Source: Streptomyces pseudovenezuelae
Lineage (GTDB): Bacteria > Actinomycetota > Actinomycetes > Streptomycetales > Streptomycetaceae
Length of the DNA stretch: 64,000 nucleotides
Assembly: GCF_029892565.1 (NCBI RefSeq)
Contig: NZ_JARXVH010000002.1
Coordinates: 474,501 to 538,500, forward strand
Direction of reading: 5' to 3'
Shown: positions 25,655 through 33,292 of the stretch, in pieces
How the letters are laid out: every line of letters starts with the position of its first letter
Numbering within the stretch: the first letter of the stretch is position 1
Position numbers and translations under genes: made by a program
Notes under the pieces: generated by a model
Told to the model about the DNA's origin: nothing
Seen by the model: only the letters and a program-made list of their open reading frames with translations
Database searches by the model: none

Positions 25655-26851
25655 GTGCCAGCGATGGGAAGCGGCAGCGGTCGTGGTCAGGCCGACTTCA
25701 ACGATAAGACCCGACTGCTCCTAGCCCGGCGTGCGGCGTTTCGCTGCTCGAACCCGAGGTGCAGGGCGCTCACAATCGGGCCGGGTATCGGTTCGGAGGA
25801 TTTCACCGATACAGGCACAGCTGCTCACATCTTTTCCGCTGCGGAACGAGGGCCGCGGGGGACTGGTGGTCTGTCGGACGCAGAGCGATCCCATATCTCG
25901 AATGGGATTTGGCTATGTGCGAGCTGCGGTCGCCTAGTTGATGCAAATTCAGGTGTCGAATATTCGGGACCACTACTCCGGAGCTGGAAGGATCTTCATG
26001 AACATCGAACTCGTCTGGAGCAGGGCGGGCAAGCTCAGCCTTTCGGATGGGTCCAAAGCCTGGAGATTGTCAGCCACTACATCCTGATGCCCGGTGTGTT
26101 GCGGCTTTCTAAGCTGAACCTCCTCTTCGGGATGAATGATTCGGGCAAGACGAAACTTTTGCACCTTCTTCGATCGCTCAGTTCACCGCATTTACTGATG
26201 GAGTTTCCGGCGGATCTTTCGTGCGCCATCACTTGGTTCGATCCGGAACTCCGGAAGGCGATCGTGGATGTCCGAGGTCAGTGGCTGGAGTACCGGGTCG
26301 ATGACCGACGGGTGGCTCTGCCTCCTCGCCCGTACAGGGTTCTATCGTTCGGTCCCGGAACTTACAAAGGTCTGAGGGCGTCTTCGGTCCCAGGAATTGC
26401 CGAATTTCTCGGAGTTGATTTCTGGACCGCGCGAACCGTAATCGCCAACATGCCCGTCCTGTTGCCTGATGTGGTGTCTAGGGTTCGCTTCTACGGGGAT
26501 GATGTCAAGGTTTCATATCGAGAGGAGGCGTTCGGAGAGGAAAAGCTTGGAGAGGTAGTCGTGTGGTTCTACGCGCTAGCCGTCTTTGCGGAACTGCAAG
26601 CGCGGGCGGAGCCAACAATCCTTGTGTTGGATGAACCCTTCAATTTCCTGCACCCCATAGCGCAACGGCATGTGCTGGAGCTGTTCGAGTCGGCGACGTG
26701 GACTTTCCAGGTCATCCTGGCTGAGCACAGTCCGACCGCCTACGAGCGTCGGCATCACGGCTGGAGCGCCACGGTGCTGCTACCTGAAGGGGGACGCCGG
26801 TCCCGCATCTCCCAGGAGGATGTTGACCTGGAACGCATCGGAGGCGGCTGA
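25655..26851 (+). CDS. HNH-type zinc domain fused to AAA/OLD-like ATPase (Septu-like fusion)
   Basis: A 398-residue protein. Residues 25-120 have an HNH pattern: FRCSNPRC (Cys31, Cys36), TAAHIFSAAERGPRG (His58), SNGIWLCASC (Asn83, Cys88, Cys91), then LLRSWKDLHE. Residues 140-390 form an ABC/AAA-type ATPase: GMNDSGKT (159-166) is Walker A, TILVLDEPFNF (Asp326-Glu327) is Walker B, and ILAEHSPTAYE holds the switch His. Septu defence uses the same two activities as separate PtuA ATPase and PtuB HNH proteins; here they are one chain in HNH-first order. A TTA codon lies at 26192. G+C is well below neighbours. GTG 25655 has GGGAG upstream; ATG 25664 is possible. Confidence 0.72.
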   Translation: MPAMGSGSGRGQADFNDKTRLLLARRAAFRCSNPRCRALTIGPGIGSEDFTDTGTAAHIFSAAERGPRGTGGLSDAERSHISNGIWLCASCGRLVDANSGVEYSGPLLRSWKDLHEHRTRLEQGGQAQPFGWVQSLEIVSHYILMPGVLRLSKLNLLFGMNDSGKTKLLHLLRSLSSPHLLMEFPADLSCAITWFDPELRKAIVDVRGQWLEYRVDDRRVALPPRPYRVLSFGPGTYKGLRASSVPGIAEFLGVDFWTARTVIANMPVLLPDVVSRVRFYGDDVKVSYREEAFGEEKLGEVVVWFYALAVFAELQARAEPTILVLDEPFNFLHPIAQRHVLELFESATWTFQVILAEHSPTAYERRHHGWSATVLLPEGGRRSRISQEDVDLERIGGG

Positions 26852-27089
26852 GCGTTTACGCAGAGGTCGTGCTGCGGTAGTCGCTGGTCGGCATGACGGC
26901 GTTCCACTGTGCGATCGACCGGTGAACACGCGGGCCCTGAAAGGGCCAAGTCCTACTGCCGGGGGCGCACTTGGGTCGAGGCTCGGGAAGGGCTTGAGGG
27001 CTGTCCCCCGAAACAGTGCGGCCGGTCCGGGCTTGCGCTGAGTCTCATAGACTGATCTTCAGCGGCGCGGGGCTGCCGAAGGGAGCGCC

Positions 27090-27413
27090 GTGACCGCGCC
27101 GCCGGGACAGGACCCTACGCCGTGGGAACTGCTGCGGGCCATGCAGCAGATGCGCGATGACCTGCGGGCCGACTTCGCTGCCTTTAGTGCGCGGCTCGCG
27201 GAGATGGTGACGAAGATCCAGTACGACGCCGACCGGCGGACCGACGAGGTGCGGATCAAAGCCGTCGAGGACGACATCGCCCAGATGCGGCGCGAGCGCG
27301 AGACGGAACGTCAAGAGGCCCGTGGCGTAAGGCGGTTGGCTCTGACCGCCCTGGTGGCGCCGGTTGTGGTGGGAGTGATCGTCGCGATCGTGACCGGCAA
27401 GCTCGGACTGTAG
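27090..27413 (+). CDS. Small coiled-coil protein with C-terminal membrane anchor, lysis module
   Basis: A 107-residue protein. Residues 15-80 are a charged coiled coil (LRADFAAFSARLAEMVTKI, VEDDIAQMRRERETERQE), and residues 82-105 are a single membrane segment (LALTALVAPVVVGVIVAIVTG). GAAGGGAG lies upstream of the GTG at 27090. It precedes the endolysin by 40 bp, where actinophages often have a holin-associated or DUF7201-like protein. A role in lysis timing or membrane attachment is inferred. Confidence 0.6.
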   Translation: MTAPPGQDPTPWELLRAMQQMRDDLRADFAAFSARLAEMVTKIQYDADRRTDEVRIKAVEDDIAQMRRERETERQEARGVRRLALTALVAPVVVGVIVAIVTGKLGL

Positions 27414-27453
27414 GCTCAGAACAGCAGGCGCGGGGGAGAACAAGGAACGCGCC

Positions 27454-28302
27454 ATGCCTGATCTCTGGCTGCCTGGAGCTGAGCGGCACCCGCTCAGCGA
27501 CACCGCACCCACCGACACGCAGTACGACCCACGCGTCATCTGGCACATCACGTGGGACAAGAACGCCACGGCGGCCAAGCCCGCCGATCTCGTGGTGTTC
27601 GACAAGCTCGTGCAGTACTTCACCGGCGGCGGCAAGGGCGTCGCGCCGCATCTGCTCTGGGATCCCTTCACGGGCAGAACCGCTCAGTTCTACCCGGCGA
27701 ACAGCCGGTCCAAGTCGGTCGTCGACACCACCGGCGGCACCAGGACCAACCGCACCGGACGGGTGTGTCTCCAAGTCGAGACGCTGTTCTTCCCGTACTG
27801 CCGCGTGAACGGGAAGGCGTACGCGACCGTCCGGGACACTCCGGCCAAGGGACTCGACAAGATCCTTACCTGGGCGCGGAGTTGGGGAGTGCCGGACGTC
27901 TGGCCGATGGGCACACCGACCTGGAAGTCGAACCGAAGCGAGCACGTCTGGGAGACGGAGGGCGGGCACTACGGCCACGGCCAGACGCCCGAGAACACGC
28001 ACACGGACCCGGGCCCGATGCCGACGTGGCCGACCGCGACGTCGACGACGCCCAAGCCGGGCCCGCCGGCGTTCCCTGGCCGAAGCGCCTTCGGACCGGG
28101 CAAGTCGAACGCTTCGATCCTCCTGCTGGGCCAGCAGCTCGTGCGCAAGGGCTACGGCAAGCACTACCGCGTCGGCCCGTCCCGCGACTGGGGTGAGGCG
28201 GACCGCCTCAACGTCATCGACTTCCAGCACGCCCAGAAGTGGAGCGGCTCCGACGCCGACGGCTACCCCGGCCCGGAGACCTGGCGCCGTCTCTTCGCCT
28301 GA
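27454..28302 (+). CDS. Endolysin: amidase-like domain plus peptidoglycan-binding domain
   Basis: A 282-residue protein. Residues 1-165 look like a PGRP/amidase-2 fold: VIWHITWDKN holds a candidate zinc His, VAPHLLWDPFTGRTAQFYP resembles the central strand region, and ETEGGHYGHGQTPENTHTDPGP provides further His and Asp ligands. A Pro-rich linker follows, then a C-terminal binding domain (SNASILLLGQQLVRKGY, NVIDFQHAQKWSGSDADGYPGPETWRRLF) typical of peptidoglycan-binding modules. It would cut the Ala-muramyl bond at lysis. No signal peptide, so a holin is needed. GGGGGAGAACAAGGAACG precedes the ATG. Confidence 0.85.
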   Translation: MPDLWLPGAERHPLSDTAPTDTQYDPRVIWHITWDKNATAAKPADLVVFDKLVQYFTGGGKGVAPHLLWDPFTGRTAQFYPANSRSKSVVDTTGGTRTNRTGRVCLQVETLFFPYCRVNGKAYATVRDTPAKGLDKILTWARSWGVPDVWPMGTPTWKSNRSEHVWETEGGHYGHGQTPENTHTDPGPMPTWPTATSTTPKPGPPAFPGRSAFGPGKSNASILLLGQQLVRKGYGKHYRVGPSRDWGEADRLNVIDFQHAQKWSGSDADGYPGPETWRRLFA

Positions 28303-28333
28303 TCCTCCTCAACAGCTCAAGGAGCACATCCCC

Positions 28334-28588
28334 ATGAACCTCTACGCCTCGCTGCTGCGTACGGGAGTCCCTGCCGCGGTCGGCTGGCTCGTCGCGGTCG
28401 CCCTTCGGCACGGAGTCGATCTCGACGCCACGGCCGTCACGGGAGTCCTGACCCCGGTCGCCACCTTCTCCTACTACGGCGTCTTCCGGCTCGCGGAGGA
28501 GCATCTGTCGCCACAGTTCGGCTGGCTGCTCGGATATGCCCGTCCCCCGAAGTACGAGAACACGACGCTCACCCTGCCGCGTACCTGA
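28334..28588 (+). CDS. Holin-like small membrane protein
   Basis: An 84-residue protein with hydrophobic segments at residues 8-25 (LRTGVPAAVGWLVAVAL) and 33-55 (AVTGVLTPVATFSYYGVF), and a charged C-terminal tail (RPPKYENTTLTLPRT). Size, two likely membrane spans and position 31 bp after the endolysin fit a holin. AAGGAGCACATCCCC provides the ribosome site. The preceding coiled-coil/TM protein could be the partner or antiholin. Confidence 0.65.
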   Translation: MNLYASLLRTGVPAAVGWLVAVALRHGVDLDATAVTGVLTPVATFSYYGVFRLAEEHLSPQFGWLLGYARPPKYENTTLTLPRT

Positions 28589-28633
28589 CCCACGGTGAGG
28601 TGACGTCGAGCAGTCCGAGAGCCCAGCATGGAA

Positions 28634-28663
28634 GAAGACCCCCGCCTTGCGACGGGGGTCTTC
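28634..28663 (+). terminator. Strong terminator after lysis module
   Basis: GAAGACCCCCG and CGGGGGTCTTC form a perfect 11-bp stem around an 8-base loop. The first GACCTCTTGGAG box begins at the very next base. Confidence 0.75.
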
Positions 28664-28675
28664 GACCTCTTGGAG
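28664..28675 (+). repeat. GACCTCTTGGAG box, copy 1 (no gene nearby)
   Basis: The 12-base box directly follows the terminator hairpin. Unlike the other six copies it has no start codon within 15 bases; the next gene begins 93 bases on with its own ribosome site. Confidence 0.65.
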
Positions 28676-28703
28676 ACTCCAGCCTATCGTCTCTTTGGCG
28701 GGG

Positions 28704-28732
28704 TCGGACTCTGCTTCTACGGTGGTTACAAT
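28704..28732 (+). promoter_or_regulatory. Likely promoter of tandem HTH gene
   Basis: TCGGAC at 28704-28709 and TACAAT at 28727-28732 are 17 bases apart, 36 bases before the GTG at 28769. The overlapping CTATATGC is a partial inverse of the GCATATAG core used by other promoters of this phage. Confidence 0.45.
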
Positions 28733-28768
28733 CTATATGCAGACGTCACGTGAGCTGGAGGCGATGGA

Positions 28769-29356
28769 GTGGCAGAGGGCAAAGCGCCGGCGGGAAGGAA
28801 GCCGTACCTGGCCGGCAGGGTCGAGTTCGCCGCGCTGTACGACGTGAGGCCGCTCCAGGTAAGCCAGTGGATCAGCCGGGATCACACCCTCGATTACCGC
28901 TACGCCAAGATCATCAGCGGGTCGCCGTACTGGCTGCTCCAGTTCGTGAAGGGTTTCGGAGAGACGACCCCGCGCCCGAAGCACCTCAATCAGACGGAGC
29001 TTGAGCGGCTGACCAAGGAGCAGGACCCGGGCTACTGGGTGAGGGAGGTTGAGCAACTCCCCCCGCTGGTGGGCCAGGCCGAGTTGGTGGCCCTGTTCCA
29101 GCTGCCGTCCGGCGAGCTCTTGCGCAGGGCGATCAGCACAGGCCGGTTCCGACCCGCCGACTACAACCTGTCCGGATCGCCGATCTGGCTCTTGGAGCCG
29201 GTCGTTGCAGATGCACCCGCGCTACAGGCGGGAGCGCGGGCGGTGGACTGGGCGATCGACGGCAAGGTCTTGGCTGCCCTGCGTGACCGCACATACAACG
29301 GGCCCGGATCCAGGATCGTGCCGCGCGGCAAGGCGGCGAACAAGGTCGCTGAATAA
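28769..29356 (+). CDS. DNA-binding protein with two related HTH-like repeats
   Basis: A 195-residue protein with two similar modules: GRVEFAALYDVRPLQVSQWI...LDYRYAKIISGSPYWLLQFV (about residues 16-60) and GQAELVALFQLPSGELLRRA...FRPADYNLSGSPIWLLEPVV (about 101-150). Each resembles a MerR/excisionase-type winged helix with a G-x-x-E-h-A-x-L turn and a terminal SGSPhWLL strand. A regulator or replication/partition protein that binds a repeated site is plausible. GGAGG lies seven bases before the GTG. It is the first gene after the lysis terminator and may control the early region. Confidence 0.55.
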   Translation: MAEGKAPAGRKPYLAGRVEFAALYDVRPLQVSQWISRDHTLDYRYAKIISGSPYWLLQFVKGFGETTPRPKHLNQTELERLTKEQDPGYWVREVEQLPPLVGQAELVALFQLPSGELLRRAISTGRFRPADYNLSGSPIWLLEPVVADAPALQAGARAVDWAIDGKVLAALRDRTYNGPGSRIVPRGKAANKVAE

Positions 29357-29380
29357 TCGCAGGTCAGAGGCTTGCGATTC

Positions 29381-29433
29381 TTGATTCAACCCCTGTTTGC
29401 ATATAGAATAGAAGCGCACTCGAGGGGGTGCGC
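29381..29433 (+). promoter_or_regulatory. Phage promoter P1 with 5' hairpin
   Basis: TTGATT (29381-29386), a 17-base spacer and TAGAAT (29404-29409) form the promoter; the conserved core GCATATAGAATAGAA spans 29399-29413. GCGCAC/GTGCGC pair at 29414-29433, so the transcript should start at or beside the hairpin. Confidence 0.75.
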
Positions 29434-29454
29434 CTCATTCATCCAGGGGGAATC

Positions 29455-29580
29455 ATGTGCCGACCCAGGGGGCCGCCGAGGGGGACTTGGCGGTGTTGTC
29501 GATCGACAATCCCTCTGTCCGGAGATAGATTCCAACACTCCAGTGTGTTAGGTCTATCTCTGAGGGGGGAGCCTTGCTGA
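29455..29580 (+). CDS. Possible 41-residue leader peptide
   Basis: ATG 29455 has AGGGGG four bases upstream and opens a 41-codon frame (MCRPRGPPRGTWRCC start) that ends at 29580, overlapping the TTG of the next gene by seven bases. A TTA codon is present. Codon composition is not coding-like, so this may be chance, but the ribosome site and overlap would allow coupled control. Confidence 0.25.
   Translation: MCRPRGPPRGTWRCCRSTIPLSGDRFQHSSVLGLSLRGEPC
29496..29509. promoter_or_regulatory. Palindrome TTGTCGATCGACAA
   Basis: A perfect 14-bp palindrome between promoter P1 and the first gene. It has the size and symmetry of an operator for a dimeric repressor. The binding protein is unknown. Confidence 0.4.
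29522..29560. promoter_or_regulatory. Inverted repeat, operator or leader structure, copy 1
   Basis: GAGATAGA (29522-29529) pairs with TCTATCTC (29553-29560), and CCAACAC pairs with GTGTGTT inside. The left part, GAGATAGATTCCAAC, recurs with one change at 33846-33860. Confidence 0.45.
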
Positions 29581-29918
29581 TCGAACAGCCGCCGTTGTTC
29601 GGCACCATCCAGCCCGTTCGCCACCCCGCCGACGTCGGCAGCCTGACCATCCAGCAGCGATTCGAGGCGTTCCACGCGCTCAATCCCTGGGTTCTCAGGG
29701 CGCTGATCCGGATGACCGCCGACTGCGCGGAGAAGGGGTTCGGCCGCATCGGCATCGGGATGCTCTTCGAGCTCCTGCGCTACCAGTACGGCGCGGCGAC
29801 CCGAGGCGACGAGTTCGCGCTGAACAACGACTACCGCTCCCGGTACGTACGGCTCCTGCTGGCCGAACACCCGGAGTGGGCAGCCCTCTTCGAAGTCCGG
29901 GCCCTGCGCACGGACTGA
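29574..29918 (+). CDS. Conserved phage hypothetical protein
   Basis: A 114-residue protein with NPWVLRALIRMTADCAEKG, RIGIGMLFELLRYQYGAA and FALNNDYRSRYVRLLLAEHP. The same motif order (an NPxhhxxL helix, a GhxhhhExLR helix and an LNNxYxSxYxR segment) is common in small phage proteins near recombination genes, but I know no defined function. TTG 29574 is used because TGAGGGGGGAGCC lies directly upstream. It is followed by the Sak4-like ATPase in the P1 operon. Confidence 0.55.
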   Translation: MLIEQPPLFGTIQPVRHPADVGSLTIQQRFEAFHALNPWVLRALIRMTADCAEKGFGRIGIGMLFELLRYQYGAATRGDEFALNNDYRSRYVRLLLAEHPEWAALFEVRALRTD

Positions 29919-29922
29919 CCAC

Positions 29923-29934
29923 GACCTCTTGGAG
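29923..29934 (+). repeat. GACCTCTTGGAG box, copy 2
   Basis: The box ends 7 bases before the GTG at 29942 of the Sak4-like gene. TTGGAG acts as the ribosome site; the GACCTC half is not needed for that. Confidence 0.7.
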
Positions 29935-29941
29935 CCAGATC

Positions 29942-31033
29942 GTGAACGCACCGGCGGGCACCGCAAAGCCGCCCGCAGTCCAACTGAAAACACGCAAGCC
30001 GACGGGGATCGTCCCCTGGCCCCTCCTCCTCATCGAGGGCGAGGAGGGCGCTGGCAAGACCTACTCGGCCGCACAGTTCTCCAGCAGCGACCGCATCGGC
30101 CAGATGTACTGGATCGACCTCGACGAGGGATCGGCCGACGAGTACGCGGCCATCGAGGGCGCCAACTACCTGATCATCGAGCACGACGGCACCTACCGAG
30201 ACATTCTCGAACAGGTTGAGGCCGTGCACGCCGAGGCCAGGCGCGCGGCGGCGGCCGGAGAGCCCCCTGTGGTCCTGACCATCGACTCGGGATCCGCGCT
30301 GTGGCGGATGCTCACCAACTGGACCTACGAACGCGGTCGCCGGACGCGCAAGAACCGTGCGCTGCTCCAGGAGGACCCGGACGCCGCGTTCGACATCGGC
30401 CGGAACCTGTGGAACGACGCCACGGAGCGGTGGAACAGGATCATCTACCTGCTGCGCACACTGCCCGGCATCGCCATCGTGCTGGCACGCGGCAAGCAGG
30501 TCAGCGCCACGGACGACAACGGCCAGCCGATCCAGAACAAGAGCGAGTGGAAGGTCTCGGCCCAGAAGGACTTGGGCTTCGACTCGTCGTGCTGGGTGCG
30601 CATGAAGCGCAACGCCGACCCGCAGGTCATCAAGGTCCGATCGCTGCGGATGCGCGTCGAGCGGAACAAGCCGCTGCCGCTCCGGGACTTCAGCATCGAG
30701 GACCTGGTCTTCAACAAGCTGGGCTGCTCCCTTGAGTCCCAGCCGCGCATCATGCCCGCGCTCGTCGGCGATCTCGTGCAGCCCTGGCTCGCCCGCATCG
30801 CCGGCCTGACGGACAAGAAGCTCCTTGAGGCGCTGTGGCGGGCTGTCCCAGATCCGGTGAACCGCCTGAGCCACGACGAAATCCTCACCATCCGGAGCGC
30901 CGCCGAGCAGCGCGCCGCGGAACTCGACAACCCCCGGCGGGAGATGGGGGAGGGCCCACTGTCCGACGCCGACAAGCTCCGTGCCGCCGCCCAGCGCAAG
31001 GCCGACGAGCAGGACGCGGACGCCGAGCAGTGA
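29942..31033 (+). CDS. RecA-fold ATPase, Sak4-like recombination protein
   Basis: A 363-residue protein with Walker A GEEGAGKT at residues 33-40 and a Walker-B-like VVLTIDSGSALW. The core KTRKPTGIVPWPLLLIEGEE and the C-terminal Lys/Glu-rich tail match phage AAA/RecA-fold proteins annotated as Sak4, a single-strand-annealing recombinase group. It is followed at once by a Cas4-like nuclease, the usual pairing of annealing protein and exonuclease in phage recombination. The GTG is chosen for the GACCTCTTGGAG box upstream. Confidence 0.7.
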   Translation: MNAPAGTAKPPAVQLKTRKPTGIVPWPLLLIEGEEGAGKTYSAAQFSSSDRIGQMYWIDLDEGSADEYAAIEGANYLIIEHDGTYRDILEQVEAVHAEARRAAAAGEPPVVLTIDSGSALWRMLTNWTYERGRRTRKNRALLQEDPDAAFDIGRNLWNDATERWNRIIYLLRTLPGIAIVLARGKQVSATDDNGQPIQNKSEWKVSAQKDLGFDSSCWVRMKRNADPQVIKVRSLRMRVERNKPLPLRDFSIEDLVFNKLGCSLESQPRIMPALVGDLVQPWLARIAGLTDKKLLEALWRAVPDPVNRLSHDEILTIRSAAEQRAAELDNPRREMGEGPLSDADKLRAAAQRKADEQDADAEQ

Positions 31034-31044
31034 CCGCCCACGCT

Positions 31045-31056
31045 GACCTCTTGGAG
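31045..31056 (+). repeat. GACCTCTTGGAG box, copy 3
   Basis: Ends 9 bases before the ATG at 31066 of the Cas4-like gene. Confidence 0.7.
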
Positions 31057-31065
31057 AACTCCCCT

Positions 31066-32193
31066 ATGTCCGTAGCCACCGTCGACGGCATCGCACCTTC
31101 CATCTGGGATGCCGCGCACGACGTGGACGCCCGCCGCCCCCGCTCTCGTCAGACCCAACTCGGCGCGTCCGACACCGTATGCGGCCGACGCGCCGCCTAC
31201 ATCCTGCACGGCGTCACGCCGACCGATCACCCCGACAAGCGAGCGGCGATCCTCGGAACGTTCATCCATCACGGGCTGCTGGAGTCGGCACGCACGGAGT
31301 ACGGATGGCTGGTGGAACGCAGCGTCCAGGACTCCCTGATCCGGGGGCACGTCGACGTCGTCCAGCTCGACGCGGCGACCGCCGCTCGCCTGCCCGCTCG
31401 TCACAGACCAGCGATACCCGCCGACGTCCTCACCGTGGAGGACGTGAAGACCAAGTCCACGTATCTGTGGGACCGCGTTCTTCGCTACGGGGCCACGGCC
31501 GCCGAACTGCGGCAGGTCCTGCTGTACGCGGGCGCGCTGTTCGAGGTCGGGTTCGAGGACGTGCCCGGCCAGCGGTACCTGTCCCGCCTGGGGCCACTGA
31601 ACATCGGTCGTATCCGCTTCCGTTTCATCAACCGGGACTCCGGCGCGGAGCACGTCCAGGAGATCGACTTCGACCCTCAGCGGGCGGCAGAGGCCCAGTG
31701 GTGGGTGGAACGTGTGCGCGAGACCGGAGACCCAGAGGAGATGCCCCGCGACTTCAACGGCCCCGGTCTGGACGCCATCTGCGACTACTGCCCGTTCCGC
31801 TCCCTGTGCTGGCCTGGGACGGCTCCGGGCGTGCCCGAGCAGACGGCGCTCATCCGCAACGACGCCGACCGCGAACAGGCGCTCATCGACTACGTGAACG
31901 GACACAAGCTCTACAGCGAGGGCGACCGGATCAAGAAATTCGCACGCAAGAAGCTCGACCGATCCCCGGAGGGGATCTACGGCCCCAACAAGCTGTCCTG
32001 GGGCGGAGGCAACGACGAGGAGAAGGACGACGTGGAGGCGATGGTCGACCTGCACGAGGTCGCCGGAATTCCGGTCCCGATGACGCCGGACGTCAACCGC
32101 ATGGTCAAGAACCTCAAGGACGCAGGACTGCCGATTCCCCGGCGGAAGACCGGTAAGAAGACACCCGCGGTCATCAGCATCGCGCCGGCCTGA
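31066..32193 (+). CDS. Cas4/RecB-like PD-(D/E)XK exonuclease with Fe-S cysteines
   Basis: A 375-residue protein. Cys39 near the N terminus and CDYCPFRSLC (Cys239, 242, 248) near residue 240 give the C-(n)-C-x2-C-x5-C arrangement of a 4Fe-4S cluster. GHVDVV (Asp97) and TVEDVKTKS (Asp126, Lys128) form the nuclease core, and ELRQVLLYAGALFEVG holds the motif with Gln and Tyr. It resembles Cas4/AddB-type phage exonucleases. With the Sak4-like protein it would process DNA ends for recombination or replication. Confidence 0.78.
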   Translation: MSVATVDGIAPSIWDAAHDVDARRPRSRQTQLGASDTVCGRRAAYILHGVTPTDHPDKRAAILGTFIHHGLLESARTEYGWLVERSVQDSLIRGHVDVVQLDAATAARLPARHRPAIPADVLTVEDVKTKSTYLWDRVLRYGATAAELRQVLLYAGALFEVGFEDVPGQRYLSRLGPLNIGRIRFRFINRDSGAEHVQEIDFDPQRAAEAQWWVERVRETGDPEEMPRDFNGPGLDAICDYCPFRSLCWPGTAPGVPEQTALIRNDADREQALIDYVNGHKLYSEGDRIKKFARKKLDRSPEGIYGPNKLSWGGGNDEEKDDVEAMVDLHEVAGIPVPMTPDVNRMVKNLKDAGLPIPRRKTGKKTPAVISIAPA

Positions 32194-32213
32194 CCCGGAC
32201 CCCATGAGCCCCA

Positions 32214-32241
32214 GCCCCGCCCGGAAGCGACCGGGCGGGGC
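32214..32241 (+). terminator. GC-rich hairpin before replication gene
   Basis: GCCCCGCCCGG and CCGGGCGGGGC form an 11-bp stem with a 6-base loop. No T-run. It separates the recombination genes from the replication gene that starts 42 bases later. Confidence 0.55.
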
Positions 32242-32282
32242 ACCCCGTCCTGCCGCTGTGCCTGCACCGCCCAAGGGGAACC

Positions 32283-33263
32283 GTGTCCATCCAACTGATG
32301 ATCGCTGCGGCGTACTTGCCGCCCGACGTGCTCAACCAGAGCCAGAAACTCGCGCTCATGAAGATCGCGGACAGCGCCGACGACGAGACGCGACTCGCGC
32401 GCCCCGGCCTTACCCGCCTCGCGGCCTGGGTCGGCGTGACCGACAAGCGCGCCATCACCATCGTCACGGAGCTGATAGCCAAAGGGCTTGTCGAGCGCGT
32501 GGAGACCGGCAAGGCGGGACGCTCGGCGGTTTACCGGGTCTTCCCCCTCGGCATACCGCCCACACCGACCACGCAGGAGCTCAAAGAGCGCCTGGAGGCC
32601 CGCAAGGCGGCACCGAAGAACGCCAACAAGGCCCGCTCCGGAGTCACACGTTCGGCCCCCGCAAAGCCTGCGATGACCTATCAGGACGTCGAAGACCGCG
32701 AGGCCGCCCGCCGAGAGAAGGCCGAATCACCGCAGGTCGAAGCTGGGTTCCACGCGGGGAACCCAGGCGAGGAGGCAGGGTTCCACGGGGGGAACCCTGA
32801 CGGGCAGGACAGCCGGGTTCCACCGGTGGAACCCGGTGAGTTTCACGGGGGGAACCCACTGGGTTCCACCGATGGAACCCCTTCCTTTCCTGGTTCTTCC
32901 TCTGCCCTTCCTTCCCCCCCTACCCCCACGGCTGACGCCGCAGGGGAGCCCGTGTCCGCTCCGCCAGGCGACCTTGCCCCGGAGCGCGGGGAGCTGCCTA
33001 GGGGCTGCACCAAGCACCGGGGGCACCCCGCTGCCTCCTGCCGTGGGTGCGGCACCAACCCGCGCGCAGGACGCCGGAGGGAGCAGGAGGAGGCCAAGAA
33101 CGAGGAACACCGGGAGCACGGGCGCTTCTGGGACGAGTGGCACGAGGGCGCAGCCAGGCGCCGCCAACGGGTCGAGGAGAACCCGGACGCGACCGAAGAG
33201 GCACGCAGAGCTGCGCGCGAGGCCGTACGAGCACGGAAGGGCGGCAGCCAGCGAAAAACTTAG
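32283..33263 (+). CDS. Phage replication initiator-like protein with winged-helix N terminus
   Basis: A 326-residue protein. Residues 15-95 form a winged helix: SQKLALMKIADSADDETRLA, LTRLAAWVGVTDKRAITIVT, then KGLVERVETGKAGRSAVYRV. Residues about 155-199 (GFHAGNPGEEAGFHGGNP and similar) are the translation of five DNA iterons lying inside the gene. A Cys/His cluster (GCTKHRGHPAASCRGCG) near residue 245 may bind zinc, and the C terminus is Arg/Glu-rich. An initiator whose gene contains its own iteron origin is the lambda O arrangement. GTG 32283 is close after the hairpin; the ribosome site is CAAGGGGAACC. Confidence 0.68.
   Translation: MSIQLMIAAAYLPPDVLNQSQKLALMKIADSADDETRLARPGLTRLAAWVGVTDKRAITIVTELIAKGLVERVETGKAGRSAVYRVFPLGIPPTPTTQELKERLEARKAAPKNANKARSGVTRSAPAKPAMTYQDVEDREAARREKAESPQVEAGFHAGNPGEEAGFHGGNPDGQDSRVPPVEPGEFHGGNPLGSTDGTPSFPGSSSALPSPPTPTADAAGEPVSAPPGDLAPERGELPRGCTKHRGHPAASCRGCGTNPRAGRRREQEEAKNEEHREHGRFWDEWHEGAARRRQRVEENPDATEEARRAAREAVRARKGGSQRKT
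32745..32880. repeat. Five-iteron array inside replication gene, putative phage origin
   Basis: Five 20-bp palindromes of the form GGGTTCC-N6-GGAACCC start at 32745, 32778, 32815, 32838 and 32861; the fourth has two changes in its left arm. Steps between starts are 33, 37, 23 and 23. A long pyrimidine tract on the plus strand (32881-32930) follows and could be the melting region. Confidence 0.75.
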
Positions 33264-33292
33264 GCACCCGAAAGAAAATTTCACCAGGAATA

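Noticed and set aside
28731..28740. Minus-strand copy of the GCATATAGA promoter
   Set aside because: The core is only partly conserved, no -35 fits on that strand, and nothing on the minus strand would be transcribed.
32745..32880. CRISPR or transposon ends for the 20-bp palindromes
   Set aside because: Spacing is irregular, intervals are short (3-17 bases) and the array lies within a replication gene, so an iteron origin fits better.
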